Shown here piece by piece: positions 50,401 to 60,894 of a stretch of 64,000 bases of DNA; the first letter of the stretch is position 1, and every line of letters starts with the position of its first letter. The stretch covers positions 10,648,501-10,712,500 of the forward strand of contig JAPYXD010000701.1 of NCBI GenBank assembly GCA_030998225.1. The letters run 5' to 3'. The notes beneath the pieces were generated by a model, which searched no databases, was not told the DNA's origin, and saw only the letters and a list, made by a program, of their open reading frames with translations. This stretch comes from Diplolepis rosae. Lineage: Eukaryota > Arthropoda > Insecta > Hymenoptera > Diplolepididae. The translations under genes were made by a program, and so were the position numbers.

Positions 50401-51306
50401 TGGATATTTTTTTTGGAAACCAAAAGTTTTTATTCATAATAACATTTTTCAATAATGAACAAAAGATATAACTCCAATGAAGAAATGGTGATCACCAAAT
50501 TTGTAGATCTCTTTGAAATGAACATTTTTTTCCTTGCCATTTTTCCGTATCTCGTATATTTTGGCGGGAAAATTCTTGATAACTATAATTATAAATAACT
50601 GGCTTATATCGAGTTTTTTATGACTAAAACGAAAACTACGTGTCCGATGAAAAAATGGTCTGGAGTCAATTTGTATATCTTCTTGAGATGAATAATTTTG
50701 CCCTGAATATTTTTTTCGTATCTCGGATAGTTTTTTTGGAAATTAAGAGTTTTTATTTTTAACAACATTTTTCAATAATGAACAAAAGATATAACTACAA
50801 TGAAAAAATGGTGATGAGCAAATTTGTAGATCTCTTTGAAATGAACATTTTTTTCCTGGACATTGTTTCCGTATCTCGTTTATTTTTGCGGGAAAATTGA
50901 ATTTCTGATTCATAAAAAAACATTTTTTATGGATGAAACCAGAACTGTTGGTCAAAAATGGCTAATTAACTAACTTGTCTTTTTCTTCTGGCCTTTAAGA
51001 AGTGTGCCAAAGTTTTAGTTTCAATCTTATTGATTTTTTGATAAATATAATTAATCAAATTTAAATTTAATTGGATTTTGATTTACCAACACAAGAACAG
51101 CACTCATCATACAGGTAGCTTAAACAATTAAAGCACTCCTTGCAGCAGGTACACGTTACTAAATCACACTTGCAACTTTGAGTAAGCATACATTTGCTCA
51201 CAACACTGGCACAAATTGCCTCATTACAAGCTCTGGAAAAACTCGCTATAGTCAAAAGTACAATTGCCGTTGCTCCCAACGCGATTATTGCACGAGGCCA
51301 CGTCAT
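46946..51306 (-). CDS. tsg: Twisted gastrulation (secreted BMP-signalling modulator)
   Basis: Coding exons 51306-51087, 49537-49331 and 47253-46946 (735 nt, 244 aa), all junctions phase 1, GT-AG. A signal peptide (IIALGATAIVLLTIASFSRA) is followed by the Cys-rich N-terminal domain (CNEAICASVVSKC, CTCCKECFNCLSYLYDECC), which binds BMP ligands in this family. The middle exon carries LCPKPNVTDNPLSKKSHVEE and WITFTFPVDFDVSLF. The C-terminal domain (NCTVAYMAQCNSWNKCKASC, RWFHDGCCECIG, NYGINESRC) is the most conserved block. I count 24 Cys, as usual for the family, three NxS/T sites and an acidic tail. Tsg acts outside the cell with Sog/Chordin and Tolloid to shape BMP gradients. The start at 51306 is the first ATG after the acceptor at 51313-51314; a 5' non-coding exon must lie upstream. 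Intron 1 coding-side (1.5 kb) and intron 2 (2.1 kb, with nested mariners) are TE-rich. Confidence 0.95.
47417..47452. repeat. (TA)n microsatellite
   Basis: About 18 TA units directly precede the mariner at 47454, a preferred landing place for a TA-target element. Confidence 0.9.
47491..47959 (+). mobile_element. Deleted mariner E nested in mariner D
   Basis: The ends CACAGTGTGTCCCAAAAATA and the complement are perfect over more than 25 bp, with TA on each side (47489-47490 and 47960-47961). At 469 bp it is a MITE-like deletion derivative of the 5278-6204 lineage. Confidence 0.92.
47689..47901 (+). pseudogene. Mariner E transposase, N-terminal fragment
   Basis: MEQRANIKFCVKLEKKFAET, then VYTWFTRFKNGRDDL and DPRPGRPEAS, then a premature end at 47901. 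Only the helix-turn-helix part remains. It starts just like the protein at 6005 (minus). Confidence 0.85.
47976..48648 (-). pseudogene. Mariner D transposase with internal deletion
   Basis: ATG 48648 gives MTERTD, stop, RICIKFCFNLGKSCTET, then QIKEWYRRFKN. A deletion then removes the second half of the DNA-binding region and the first catalytic Asp. The frame resumes as ARQSWSHVKSMLIIFYDCKG and is open to 47976: WLLQHDIAPAHSS and SPDIAPCDFWMF (second and third Asp, DD34D spacing), then a C-terminus GDYFEG. Confidence 0.88.
49331..49537 (-). CDS. tsg: tsg exon 2
   Basis: Acceptor TTGTTTGCAG, donor GTGAGTA; 207 nt, phase 1 to 1. It contains NVTDNPLSKKSHVEEFSEPV and FTFPVDFDVSLF. Confidence 0.93.
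49538..51086 (-). other. tsg intron 1 (coding side): hairpin, TTAA MITE end and tandem repeats
   Basis: 49815-49972 is a hairpin with AATAATAAAATAATAATTT arms around TTCTCCG words. 49983-50289 is one end of the TTAA MITE family (complement of AAGGTAGTTTTCATCCAC type, ending ACCTTAA). 50290-50950 is an array of alternating ~160-bp units with ACAAAAGATATAACTCCAAT and TTTCCGTATCTCGT words. No exon is seen. Confidence 0.6.
50290..50950 (+). repeat. Tandem array of alternating ~160-bp units
   Basis: CGTATCTCG-like words recur at about 50396, 50550, 50728 and 50871. The units alternate in two versions (one with GTGTCCGATGAAAAAATGG, one with GAAATGGTGATCACCAAATT), so the true period is about 330 bp. 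The same units occur in reverse orientation at 58400-59203. Confidence 0.65.
51087..51306 (-). CDS. tsg: tsg exon 1 (coding): signal peptide and N-terminal Cys-rich domain
   Basis: MTWPRAIIALG starts at 51306; the exon begins at the acceptor TTCACAG (51312 side). It contains 13 Cys. Donor GTTG|GTAAAT, phase 1. Confidence 0.93.
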
Positions 51307-51312
51307 TTTCAC

Positions 51313-52250
51313 CTGTGAACAGAATAATAAAATGACATTTAAAAAATGAATTTTAAGAAAAACAATTTTTTTAATTAAAATGACTTCAAGTGGTAACTAT
51401 AAAATAAATTTCCATACAGTTTAGGCATACATTTTAACAGTTTTAGATACGATTATAAACCAATGTTATTATATTAATAAATTCATAAAATTGCTTGTGG
51501 TGACATTAGTTGTTATTCATAATATGAATGAAAATTTTCAGGTGTTTCAAATTAAATTATTTGTTAACAAAAGCGATCATCACTTAAAGCGTAGGAAATT
51601 GATTTGATTTTAGGATAAAATATACATTAGTTTTTAAAAAGACATGATGAATTTTGCTTTTGAATCAGAAAGCAAAAAAAAAATTATAATCTATTTCCAG
51701 TTATTTAATAAAAAAATCACCAGTGAATTATTTAGAGCTCTCAAACGTGACAATTAAACACGCAATCTATTAATATTGAGCACAACCACGTCCTGTGATA
51801 TTTCAAGTGATTTATTATTGGAAAGGAAATCCATTTCATCGATCTGCACTTTTAAATCATGCTTCCTGTGTAAACTATACTTTTTATTTCTTCATAATTG
51901 TTAATTTTGAAAAAATATACATTTTTCCTAGATGATAGCAGAAGTTTTTTAATTCATGCAATCAATATCAACATAAATAAACTGTGTTTCAAGTATTATA
52001 ATAATAGTAATAATAATTTTATACAAAAATTTCTTCCATTGATATTTAGCGCCATAGAGTATATTAAGAGTTAAGTTTTCGAAAAAATTGCATATTTTTA
52101 TGATAAAATATTCTCAATTTCTAGAACAACAATTTTTGGACGTTTAAGCCAAAGGTCAACATCTTTTAACAATTTAGTAATTGAATAATAATATTTTTTG
52201 TAATGATTCCAAATTAGGTGGTTGAGTTCTCTTTTTTCACAGAAAGATTT
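51313..52250 (-). other. 5' intron of tsg, AT-rich
   Basis: No exon, element or palindrome was recognised in this stretch. Confidence 0.4.
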
Positions 52251-52254
52251 CAAT

Positions 52255-52925
52255 TTCTTTAAATTTTTTGTAATGAAATTTTTCCTTAGTGTCGCTTCTT
52301 ACCGATTTTTAAAAAATGGTTGGATTTTCATAAATCATGGATTCTTTGCGGGGGAAGTATTCTTAAAAGCTCTACTGTTTCCAATTTTATAAATTTAAAA
52401 AGTTATCTTACTATTATCTATTATCATCTATAACTATTATTTATTTTACCAATAAAATTAGTTTCCCCCAAGATTTTTCCACAATACTGAATTTTTTATG
52501 ATGAAACTTTAGGACCTAATAAAGCACATATTAGCGGATGGCTGTAAACTTTAATTAGTTCTAAAAAATAAAAAAAATAATTCCTGTTTTACCGACACTA
52601 AAATTTTTTCAATTGTTAAACACTAATCGATCTGCAGCCATCCGCTAATATGTGCTTTATTATATCCCAAAGATTTAGCTTAAAAAATTCTTTATTGTGA
52701 AAAATCTTGGGGGAAACTAATTTTATTGATAAAATAAATAATAATATAAATAAATATTAGTAATATATAATAATAGATAATAGTAAGATAACTTTTTAAA
52801 TTTACAAAATTGGAAACAGCAGAGTTGTAGAGAATATTTTCCTCTAAAAACCAGCAATGATTTATTGAAATCCAATCATTTTTAAAAATTTGTTAAGAAG
52901 CGATAGTAAGGAAAAATTCTATTAA
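52255..52925. repeat. ~290-bp-arm palindrome
   Basis: 52255-52545 and 52625-52925 are inverted copies, for example ATTAGCGGATGGCTG against its complement and CAAGATTTTTCCACAATA against its complement. The short spacer is AT-rich. It is a foldback element in the tsg 5' intron. Confidence 0.8.
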
Positions 52926-53107
52926 AAGTAAAATTATTAAAATTATAACTTTTCGTAAATTTCAAATTTTTTTCATAAAAAATAATGTTTTTACTTTCAT
53001 AAGACACGGCTGATATCATCATTTAAAGTCTCAAAAACGTAGAAAAACGAATTTATTCCAAAGATCTGATTTTTGGCACGACAACTACCTTAAGTAAAAT
53101 TCTTCTA

Positions 53108-53990
53108 ATACACACAAAAAAAATTCCAGTTAAAACAACCGGAATTCCAGTTAGGCCATTTGTAAAATTGTTTTATGGTTATTTCAAACAGATTTTTATA
53201 GTAATTCCTAAAAAATCTGGTAAAAATAACCTGAATATCTAGTTATTTTAACCAGAAAATAATGTTAAATATGGCCTAACCGGAATTCCGGTTGTTTTAA
53301 GGTAGTTTTCATCCACGAAAATTAGACCTCAGGCAAAAATAGATAATTTTGCTTTCAAGAATAGCAATATTATTATTGAAGGGCTATTTTGAAAGAGAAA
53401 AGATTATTTTACAAAAAAACAAATTTGTAACACAGAAAAATAATTTTTTTAATACATTTTATTTTTGACCCAACTTTTTTTCTTATCGCTTCTTACCAAA
53501 TTTTAAAAAATTATTCGATTTTAATAAATCATGAATCAATTTTTCGGAGAAAAGATTTCCCACAACTTCACCGTTTCTGATTTTTAAAAATAAATTCTTT
53601 AATGGCTGAAACCATTAAAAAAACATTTTTCAAAACGAAATTTTTATAAACAAATAGCTGAATTTTGTAATAATTTATTCATTTTCGAAAATTGGAAATG
53701 GTTAGGTTGTAGGGAATCTTTTTCTTGAAAAAGTGATTTGTAATTTAATAAAATCGCATAATTTTTTAAAATTTGCTAAGAAGCGATAAGAAAAAAAGTT
53801 GGGGCAAAAATAAAATTTATTAATAAAATTATTTTTCTGTGTTTCAAATTTTTTTCTTGTAAAATTATCTTTTCCCTTTCAAAATAGCCCTTCAATAATA
53901 ATATTGCTATTCTTGAAAGAAAAATTATCTATTTTTGCCTGAGGTCTAATTTTCGTGGATCAACTACCTTAACTGGAATTTTTTTTAGTG
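53108..53990. mobile_element. Palindromic MITE (CAAAAAAAATTCCAGTTAA ends) carrying a TTAA MITE
   Basis: The outer element has AACCGGAATTCCAG words on both sides and ends CACAAAAAAAATTCCAGTTA and the complement. It is split at TTAA (53297-53300) by the element 53301-53968. Confidence 0.75.
53301..53968. mobile_element. TTAA-target MITE (piggyBac-like), complete copy
   Basis: TTAA at 53297-53300 and 53969-53972 flanks GGTAGTTTTCATCCACGAAA and the complement. The arms of more than 200 bp contain AATAGCAATATTATTATTGA. 668 bp, no coding frame. Partial copies are at 50150-50289, 58124, 59206, 60730-60880 and the window's right edge. Confidence 0.85.
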
Positions 53991-55353
53991 TAATTTGACG
54001 AAACATAAAACTAGTTTACTATCGTTAGGTATGAGGAATTTAGTGATTACAGGATAACTTTGAATTGAGTCACCGAGTAGATAGAAACAGGTGATTCGAG
54101 GATGGCGAAGTAATCTGAGCAAGATTGAAATGTAGATGTTTGTCAGTCAGGGACAGGCGTGCACAGCCTCGTCTTGTTCTGCCCTCAGGCAATCGAATAA
54201 CTTCAATAACATACATGTGCTCCAATCACCATTCCCTTCCTAGAAGGTATTTACGCGTTTACCTACATTCACATTCACCAATCTGACACGTGGATTTCAT
54301 GCACCTGTAGTTACTATATTACATATAGAAAATAATATCTTAAGAAACTCCTATAAACAACTTTTTAATAAACTGTTAAGGCCATGGTTCAATCGGACCA
54401 CGTGACTAAATTATACATTTATTCGTTCTTGTAAGATAACTTTATTAATTTACAAAGTATCTTTATGAAAATTTGGTAAACGTTATAAATTATTCGAGAT
54501 AAAATTGTCCACACTTTCACTTTAAAAAACTCGATGAACAAAAATTGTGAATGGAAAAAACTAAATAAATAGTCGCTTCAAGTAACTTTTTTCTGACTGT
54601 CCATCCAATTCTTCTTCAATTTAAAAATTTACTGTATTTTAATCAAATTTTAAAAAGGTCCCTTCTAAAAAAAATCATTGAAACTGATTCACTTCATCGT
54701 ATTTAATTAGTACTCAATACAGTTTTTTCCAAGTTGAAATTAATCTCTCATTTTTTAACTACAGCTATTTGTTTATAAAACTTATTCCATTTATAAATAT
54801 TCCTGATTAGTAGTTAGAAAATGGGAAATTAATTAAGAAATCTAAAACTGCGGTGTTTTCTAAAATTATTTGAAGAAGAAAATGAGCCATCATTCCTTAG
54901 AATCCGATTTTTCTTAAAGAGTAAACTAAGAAAAAACTACATTAAACTTTGACCTACAGTAATTATTACTAAAAAAGACATTTTTTAAATTTTTTCCCAG
55001 TAACTCGAATATTTTTCTCTTAGAATGCATATTAAATAACAACTCAAACAATCTTTAAATGGCCATTAATTAAGTTTTTCAACGACTTCCTATCTACGGT
55101 TGAACCTCTTTAAAAGTATTTTTTAAAGGGTGTGAATTTTATCTTCAAATTCTATTCGTTTTAATAAAGGTTATGATAAAAATTTATTTATACTGAATAA
55201 AATCTAATAAATTTCAACACTCTTCTTCTGTATAATCCTTAACTTGAATTGCACAAATTAATAGTTACAAAAGCTCAAATACAATCTGAATAAATAACAA
55301 GTTTTAAAAACTTTTAGAAATTATCAAAAATACTTGACTTAACAATTAAATTT
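53991..55353 (-). other. tsg 5' intron, mostly unclassified
   Basis: 54380-54480 is the left end of the AGGCCATGG element family (AGGCCATGGTTCAATCGGAC), preceded by TA. 54090-54300 is somewhat GC-richer, with no frame. The rest is AT-rich. Confidence 0.45.
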
Positions 55354-56092
55354 AAGGCCATGGATCTAATGGATCACGTGACTAAATTATAGATTAATTT
55401 TTTTATGTCAGATAAGTTTTTTCTATTCACAAAACATCTTTCTGAAAATTTAGGAAACGTAGGCTGTAAAAAATATCGGTAAATTTTCCTATTATGTATT
55501 AGGACATTTTTCCTAAATCCTTAGGAAGCATAGTTTTTCCTACAAAAGTGGAAATATTTCATAGATTTGAGGAAAATTGACCGACTTTTCGGACTTATCT
55601 CCGACCTATGAGGAAATGTATCAAAAAGGTGAGAACATTTCACAAATCTCCTAAGTTGTAGGAAATTATTCCACAAAAACGGAAATTTGTTCACTTTTCT
55701 GCATCTTTTTCCACTTGAATTATGAAATATATCAATTTTTCGTAATAAACTGGATATTTCTCCGACTATATCTTTGGAAAAATTTACGACCCATTTGTAT
55801 TTTAAGCTGTCCAACTATTTTCGGAAAAATTTTTTACAGTGTAAGAAAAGACAGTAAAGCATGTCTGTTAACAACTTTTTAGTGAAAATTTTGGAAAAAA
55901 TTAGAAAACATTGATAATTACAGTTAACTGTGAAAATGTTTCTAAATTGTTTACTTAAACAAAGTTGACAAACGTTCTCTATCGTGTTTTGTGGTATTTT
56001 CCAAATTTCCGAAAAGATATTTTGTAAAATAAGTTATTTCACATGAAATTTTACAGGAATTTGATCACGTGATCTAGTTGATCCAAGGCCTT
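55354..56092. mobile_element. AGGCCATGG/CACGTG DNA element, complete, with a nested MITE
   Basis: AGGCCATGGATCTAATGGAT at the left and the complement of GATCTAGTTGATCCAAGGCC at the right, with TA outside. Both ends contain the palindrome CACGTG or its variant. A second palindromic piece (about 55461-55840, ends CTGTAAAAAAT) is inserted inside; the relative at 27540-27600 lacks it. Confidence 0.75.
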
Positions 56093-57769
56093 ACTAAAAT
56101 CAATTTCTTAATATCGAAGCCACTTATGAATTCCAAATACAACAACGTTAAATAATTCAATTATCAAAAATAACACAATAGTTCAATTAATTATATTGAA
56201 ATAGTGACTTTTCAGAAGGATAGAAAAATTAGAGGAAGTCTCAAGTGGACCTACCTGTCTCAGGCAGGTAAACGAATTCTTTGTTTTTCTTTTGTTCCAA
56301 ATTTAAATCTAAAGACCGTGAATCATAAGACTTATTCTTAACTAATTTAAACTCTATTCTATATTGACTTTTACTGCGAATTATAAAGAGCAATATTAGT
56401 AAAACAAAAATGAATACATAAAACTATTTTCGCAGTCCAATGTTAGTTAAAAAATTAACTGTTTTTCAATTGCAGTCACGTTCTTCACCTTCCAACCGAT
56501 ATAAACATATATTAAATCTGATTTTCAAGGCAAATCTCGTGAGATTTAAGTGATATAAATAGAATTTCTGTTTCTGGAGTCGATTATTATTAATTACATC
56601 ATATATTGTAAAATATCGTGCGAATATTATTTAAGTGATGCAAAATTAGTCTGAGTTTCTCACAAAAGATACATATATCCTCTATACTAGACTCACTTGT
56701 TTTTTCTAAGAATACAAGCAAGAGTTTTTCTTTTCAATAATCAATATTCACTCCCATCGAAACAACATTGAAAAAATCGTAATTTAAAAATGAAACGCAA
56801 AAAGCTGATTTTCATACTCTTCTGAATCTGTAAAAAGGCAGGTTCGCAGCTCACAGTAGTCGATTCTAAATCATTCGGAGATTTCGAAAAACCGATACAG
56901 ATAAAGATCAGTTTAAATCTACTCGAAGATAAAATCCAAATTTCAAAATAATCCTCAAACAGGATTTTAAAAAAGGTTTCATTCTTTTCTACTAATCAAT
57001 CCCAAACCCAGAAAAAAATATCCAAGTTTTGATAAATTCCGAAGATTATTTATTTTCCAGAAACCATAACATTGCTTCACGAGAGTTGCGTGAATATTGA
57101 ATATTTACCTGTCTCTCTCTGCCCCGTTTGGAAACGGCGTATTTCCACGCACGTATAGAAGTTTCCTACACCGGAGAAACTATTTTAAGAGTGTCGCAAC
57201 CGGTTCGCATTTCCACAGGACACATTTCCTAGTCATATAATCCCAATGAAGAAACTATCGATAGATTTAAAATCTCCAAGATCGACAAATTTGGAAACAC
57301 GATGCACAGAATCTGACACAATCAACACCAAAACTACTAGACTTTAAGACTCCTATGTCTCCAGGTTCTCCAAGCAAGTCTCTCTTCTCTTGGAACCAAT
57401 CTCGTCTGGAGAACGCGCAATTGATTTCTGAATGGCGACTTGCCTCTCTAAACTTCTCGTCACTGTTAAAAACTACTCAGAAAATTATTCTACAATCTCT
57501 GATTTCGTTTTATTTCTTTGAGCATTTGTCTTTCTTTTTGCGGCCGCGACAAACAGGATCGAAGAGCAACACTGAACTGAATTAAGGAAGAACGTGGACC
57601 CTGGACTGAAGAAGCGGAAGGAGGAGGAGGAGGAGGAGGAAGAGTTGGAGGTGGTGGCTGATGCTGTTGCTATTGCTGATCTCGGTTCTGGAGAAGGAGA
57701 GACCCGAGAGAGTTGAGGTAGAACTGCCTGAGACTGGTTTTCCATTTTTTTTCCAGCTTTTTGTCTTAC
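56093..57769 (-). other. tsg 5' intron / upstream DNA
   Basis: 57100-57600 has less repeat character and some GC-richer stretches. No coding exon could be framed. It may contain regulatory DNA. Confidence 0.35.
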
Positions 57770-57930
57770 CTGCTGCAACTCTGTTTCCCCACCAATCTCG
57801 GGGAACAGAGTAAATACCATCAGAGCGACTCAGGAACCTGATAATGTCCAAGCCATCCACCTTACTCAACATTTCAGTTCGGCGCAACTTCTATTCTTGT
57901 AATCTTCTTCACGGAAGTCAAGGCTCACCC
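57770..57930 (-). other. Candidate non-coding first exon of tsg
   Basis: On the minus strand, GCAGCAG|GTAAGAC is a strong splice donor (exon end at 57770). It is preceded by GC-richer, repeat-free sequence. It could splice to the acceptor at 51312. A short frame (MLSKVDGLDIIRFLSRSDG) in it would be a uORF. No TATA or other proof; the 5' limit is arbitrary. Confidence 0.25.
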
Positions 57931-58017
57931 AAGATGAAATACGACTACCTTGAGAGATACGATTCTGCAGAAGAAGACTAAATTTTAAAGAGAGACAAAA
58001 CCTCAACTTTTTTTTAA

Positions 58018-58080
58018 GGCCATGGATCAACTAGACCACGTGATCTAATTCCTGTGAAAATTTTCGGAATTTTAGTCATA
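58018..58080. mobile_element. End of an AGGCCATGG element
   Basis: AGGCCATGGATCAACTAGAC with TA before it is one end of the family; the other end is missing. Confidence 0.6.
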
Positions 58081-58123
58081 TCTTTAGGTTTTAAAACCCC
58101 CCACGCTAAAAAGAACATTCGAT

Positions 58124-59203
58124 AAGGTAGTTGATTCACGAAAATTAGAAATCAGGCAAAAATAAATAATTTTGCTTTCAAGAATAGCAATATTATTATT
58201 GAAGGGCTATTTTGAGAGAGAAAAGATTATTTTACATGAAAAAAATTTGAAACACAGAAAAATAATTTTATTAATCAATTTTATTCTTGACCCAACTTTT
58301 TTTCTTATCGTTTCTTAGCAAATTTTAAAAAATTATGCAATTTTAATAAATTACAAATCACTTTTTCAAGAAAAAGATTCCCTATAACTTAACCATCGTA
58401 GTTTTCGCTTTAGTCATAAAAAACGTTATCAAGAATGAGAAATTCCATTTTGCACCAAATCTATATTTTTCATCGGAGTTATATTTTTCATTTAATCATC
58501 AAAAACGGTTTTATAAAAGTCAAAAATTCGATTTTCCCGCCAAAATATACGAGATACGGAAACAATGTCCAGGAAAAAAATGTTTATTTCAAAGAGATTT
58601 AGAAATTTGATCATCACCATTTTTTCGTTGGAGTTATATCTTTTATTCATTATTGAAAAATACGGTTAAAAATAAAAACTCTTCATTTCCAAAAAAAATA
58701 TCCGAGATACGAAAAAAATGTTAAGGACAAAATTATTCATCTCAAGAAGATATACAAATTGACTCCAGACCATTTTTTGATCGGACACGTAGTTTTCGTT
58801 TTAGTCGCAAAAAACGTTATCAAGAATGAGAAATTCCATTTTGCACCAAATCTATATTTTTCATCGGAGTTATATTTTTTCTTTTAATCATCAAAATCGG
58901 GTTTATAAAAATCAAAAATTCAATTTTCCCGCCAAAATATATGAGATACGGAAAAATGGCAAGGAAAAAAATCTTCATTTCAAAGAGATCTACAAATTTG
59001 CTAATCACCATTTTTTCATTGGAGTTATATCATTTGTTCATTATTGAAAAATGTTATTAAAAATAAAAACTTTTAGTTTCAAAGAAAACTATCCAAGATA
59101 CAAAAATAATGTTAGGGACAAAATTATTCATCTTAAGAAGATATACTCAGACCATTTTTTGATCGGATACATAGTTTCCGTTTTAATCGTAAAAAACGCT
59201 ATT
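58124..59203. repeat. TTAA MITE end plus inverted ~160-bp repeat array
   Basis: 58124-58400 matches one arm of the TTAA MITE (AAGGTAGTTGATTCACGAAA). 58400-59203 holds the array of 50290-50950 in the opposite orientation (GAGATACGGAAACAATGTCC, GATCGGACACGTAGTTTTCG). Two near-identical ~330-bp blocks start at about 58440 and 58800. Confidence 0.65.
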
Positions 59204-59205
59204 AA

Positions 59206-59396
59206 GGTTGTTCATCCACAGAAATTAGACCTCAGCGTAAATAGATAATTTTGCTTTCAAGCATAGCAATATTATTATTGAAGGGCCATTCTGAAAGAGA
59301 AAATATTATTTTCCATGAAAAAAATTTGTAACACAGAAAAATAATTTTATTAATAAATTTTATTACTGCTCCAACTTTTTTTCTTATCGCTTCTTA
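59206..59396. mobile_element. TTAA MITE arm
   Basis: TTAAGGTTGTTCATCCACAG opens another copy of the family. Its interior is cut at 59396 by the next element and continues at 60399. Confidence 0.7.
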
Positions 59397-60398
59397 CACT
59401 GAGAGACTTTTCATAAGAATAAGTCGTAAAAGTGAATCATATTTTAGTATAATATCGTTTCAAAGTGAGGCAAACAGGATTTACTATATCAAAGTTTCGA
59501 AGCGAAACAAAGAATATGTGAATCTGAAAACCACTATATGAAAAATCACTCACTCCACCAAAAAGTTTGACCTTCAGAAGGGACGTCTCCGGGTTTTGGA
59601 TTGTGGTGTCCTTTTTCTAACGCGTGCGAAGCAAGAGGAAGATAGAGGGGAGAGCTTTGGGCACTCAGAAGAGGGGAGGGTTTCAGTGGAAACACACACA
59701 AATATTATTATCATACCTTAGTTATGTTCATATATTTAAGTACACAATGCTACACTATTTATATTCGCATACGCTTGAAATTAAATTTCAGAATCGCCTT
59801 TGGGTTCGAACTCCCTAACTCTACCTATATCTACATTAACTAAATGCATTCCTAACGCCTAAAGCCTCTCGGCTATTCTCGCTTGCCTTATTCCGAAATA
59901 AATGTCGCTTATAAGCCACTACTGAGTTGGGGGTTGGGCAGACTTGGATTCGACTCTACGAAGCTATTCGGATAACGTCGGAAGTACTCGGGCGACATTC
60001 TCAAACAAATTATATGAAAAACCGAGAATGAATGTTTTGATTTTTGCTGCGCGTCGTGAGGTTTCTGGCAAGTTCATATTCATAATATGAATTTCTCAAA
60101 CATGCTTTCCAAAATGTGATATTCATTATTTATTTTATTCAAATTATTTTTAGACAACTTAGTAATCATAATATCATTTTCTCGTACTTTCAATTTCTCG
60201 AATAGAGATTCATAATATTTAGTATTTAAAATACTACTTTATCTTCTTCATATATTAAAGACCGTTATGACTATATCAAACTTCGATGTCATAATATGAA
60301 TAAGTATAATAAAGCCTCGGCTTTCCCCATTTTGAAACGATATTATACTAAATTTTGATTCATCTTTATCATTTACTCTAACGAAAAGTCTCTCAGTG
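59397..60398. mobile_element. 1002-bp TA-target element with CACTGAGAGACTTTTC ends
   Basis: The ends are inverted over about 80 bp and flanked by TA (59395-59396 and 60399-60400). The uninterrupted site CTTCTTACCAAATTTTAAAA at 53484 proves the insertion. There is a GC-richer middle (59600-59700). No transposase frame; the 65-codon frames have no motif. Confidence 0.88.
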
Positions 60399-60880
60399 TA
60401 CCAAATTTTAAAAAATTATGCGATTTCAATAAATTACAAATCACTTTTTTAAGAAAAAGATTCCCTACAACTTAAACATTTCCAATTTTCGAAACTGAAT
60501 AAATTATTATCAAATTCAGCAATTTGTTTATAAAACTTTCGTTTTGTAATATGTTTTTTTAATGGTTTCAGCCATTAAAGAATTTATTTTTGAAAATCAG
60601 AAACGTTGAAGTTGTGGGAAATCTTTTCTCTGAAAAAATGATTCATGATTTATTAGAATCGCATAATTTTTTAAAATTTGGTAAGAAGCGATAAGAAAAA
60701 ACGTTGGGTCTAAAATAAAATGTATTAATTAAATTATTTTTCTGTGTTTCAAATTTTTTTCATGTAAAATAATCATTTCTCTTTCAAAATAGCCCTTCAA
60801 TAATAATATTACTATTCTTGAAAGCAAAATTATCTATTTTTGTCTGAGGTCTAATTTTCGTGGATGAAAACTACCTTAAA
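60399..60880. mobile_element. Right part of the TTAA MITE
   Basis: It continues the element started at 59206 and ends CGTGGATGAAAACTACCTTA at 60880, a canonical right end with TTAA. Confidence 0.75.
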
Positions 60881-60894
60881 TTCGAACGCATTTG

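Noticed and set aside
57355..57887. Frames of 76-111 codons with Ser/Glu runs
   Set aside because: The Ser-rich run comes from a GAGGAG microsatellite. Only the splice donor at 57770 looked meaningful, and I report it as a possible UTR exon.
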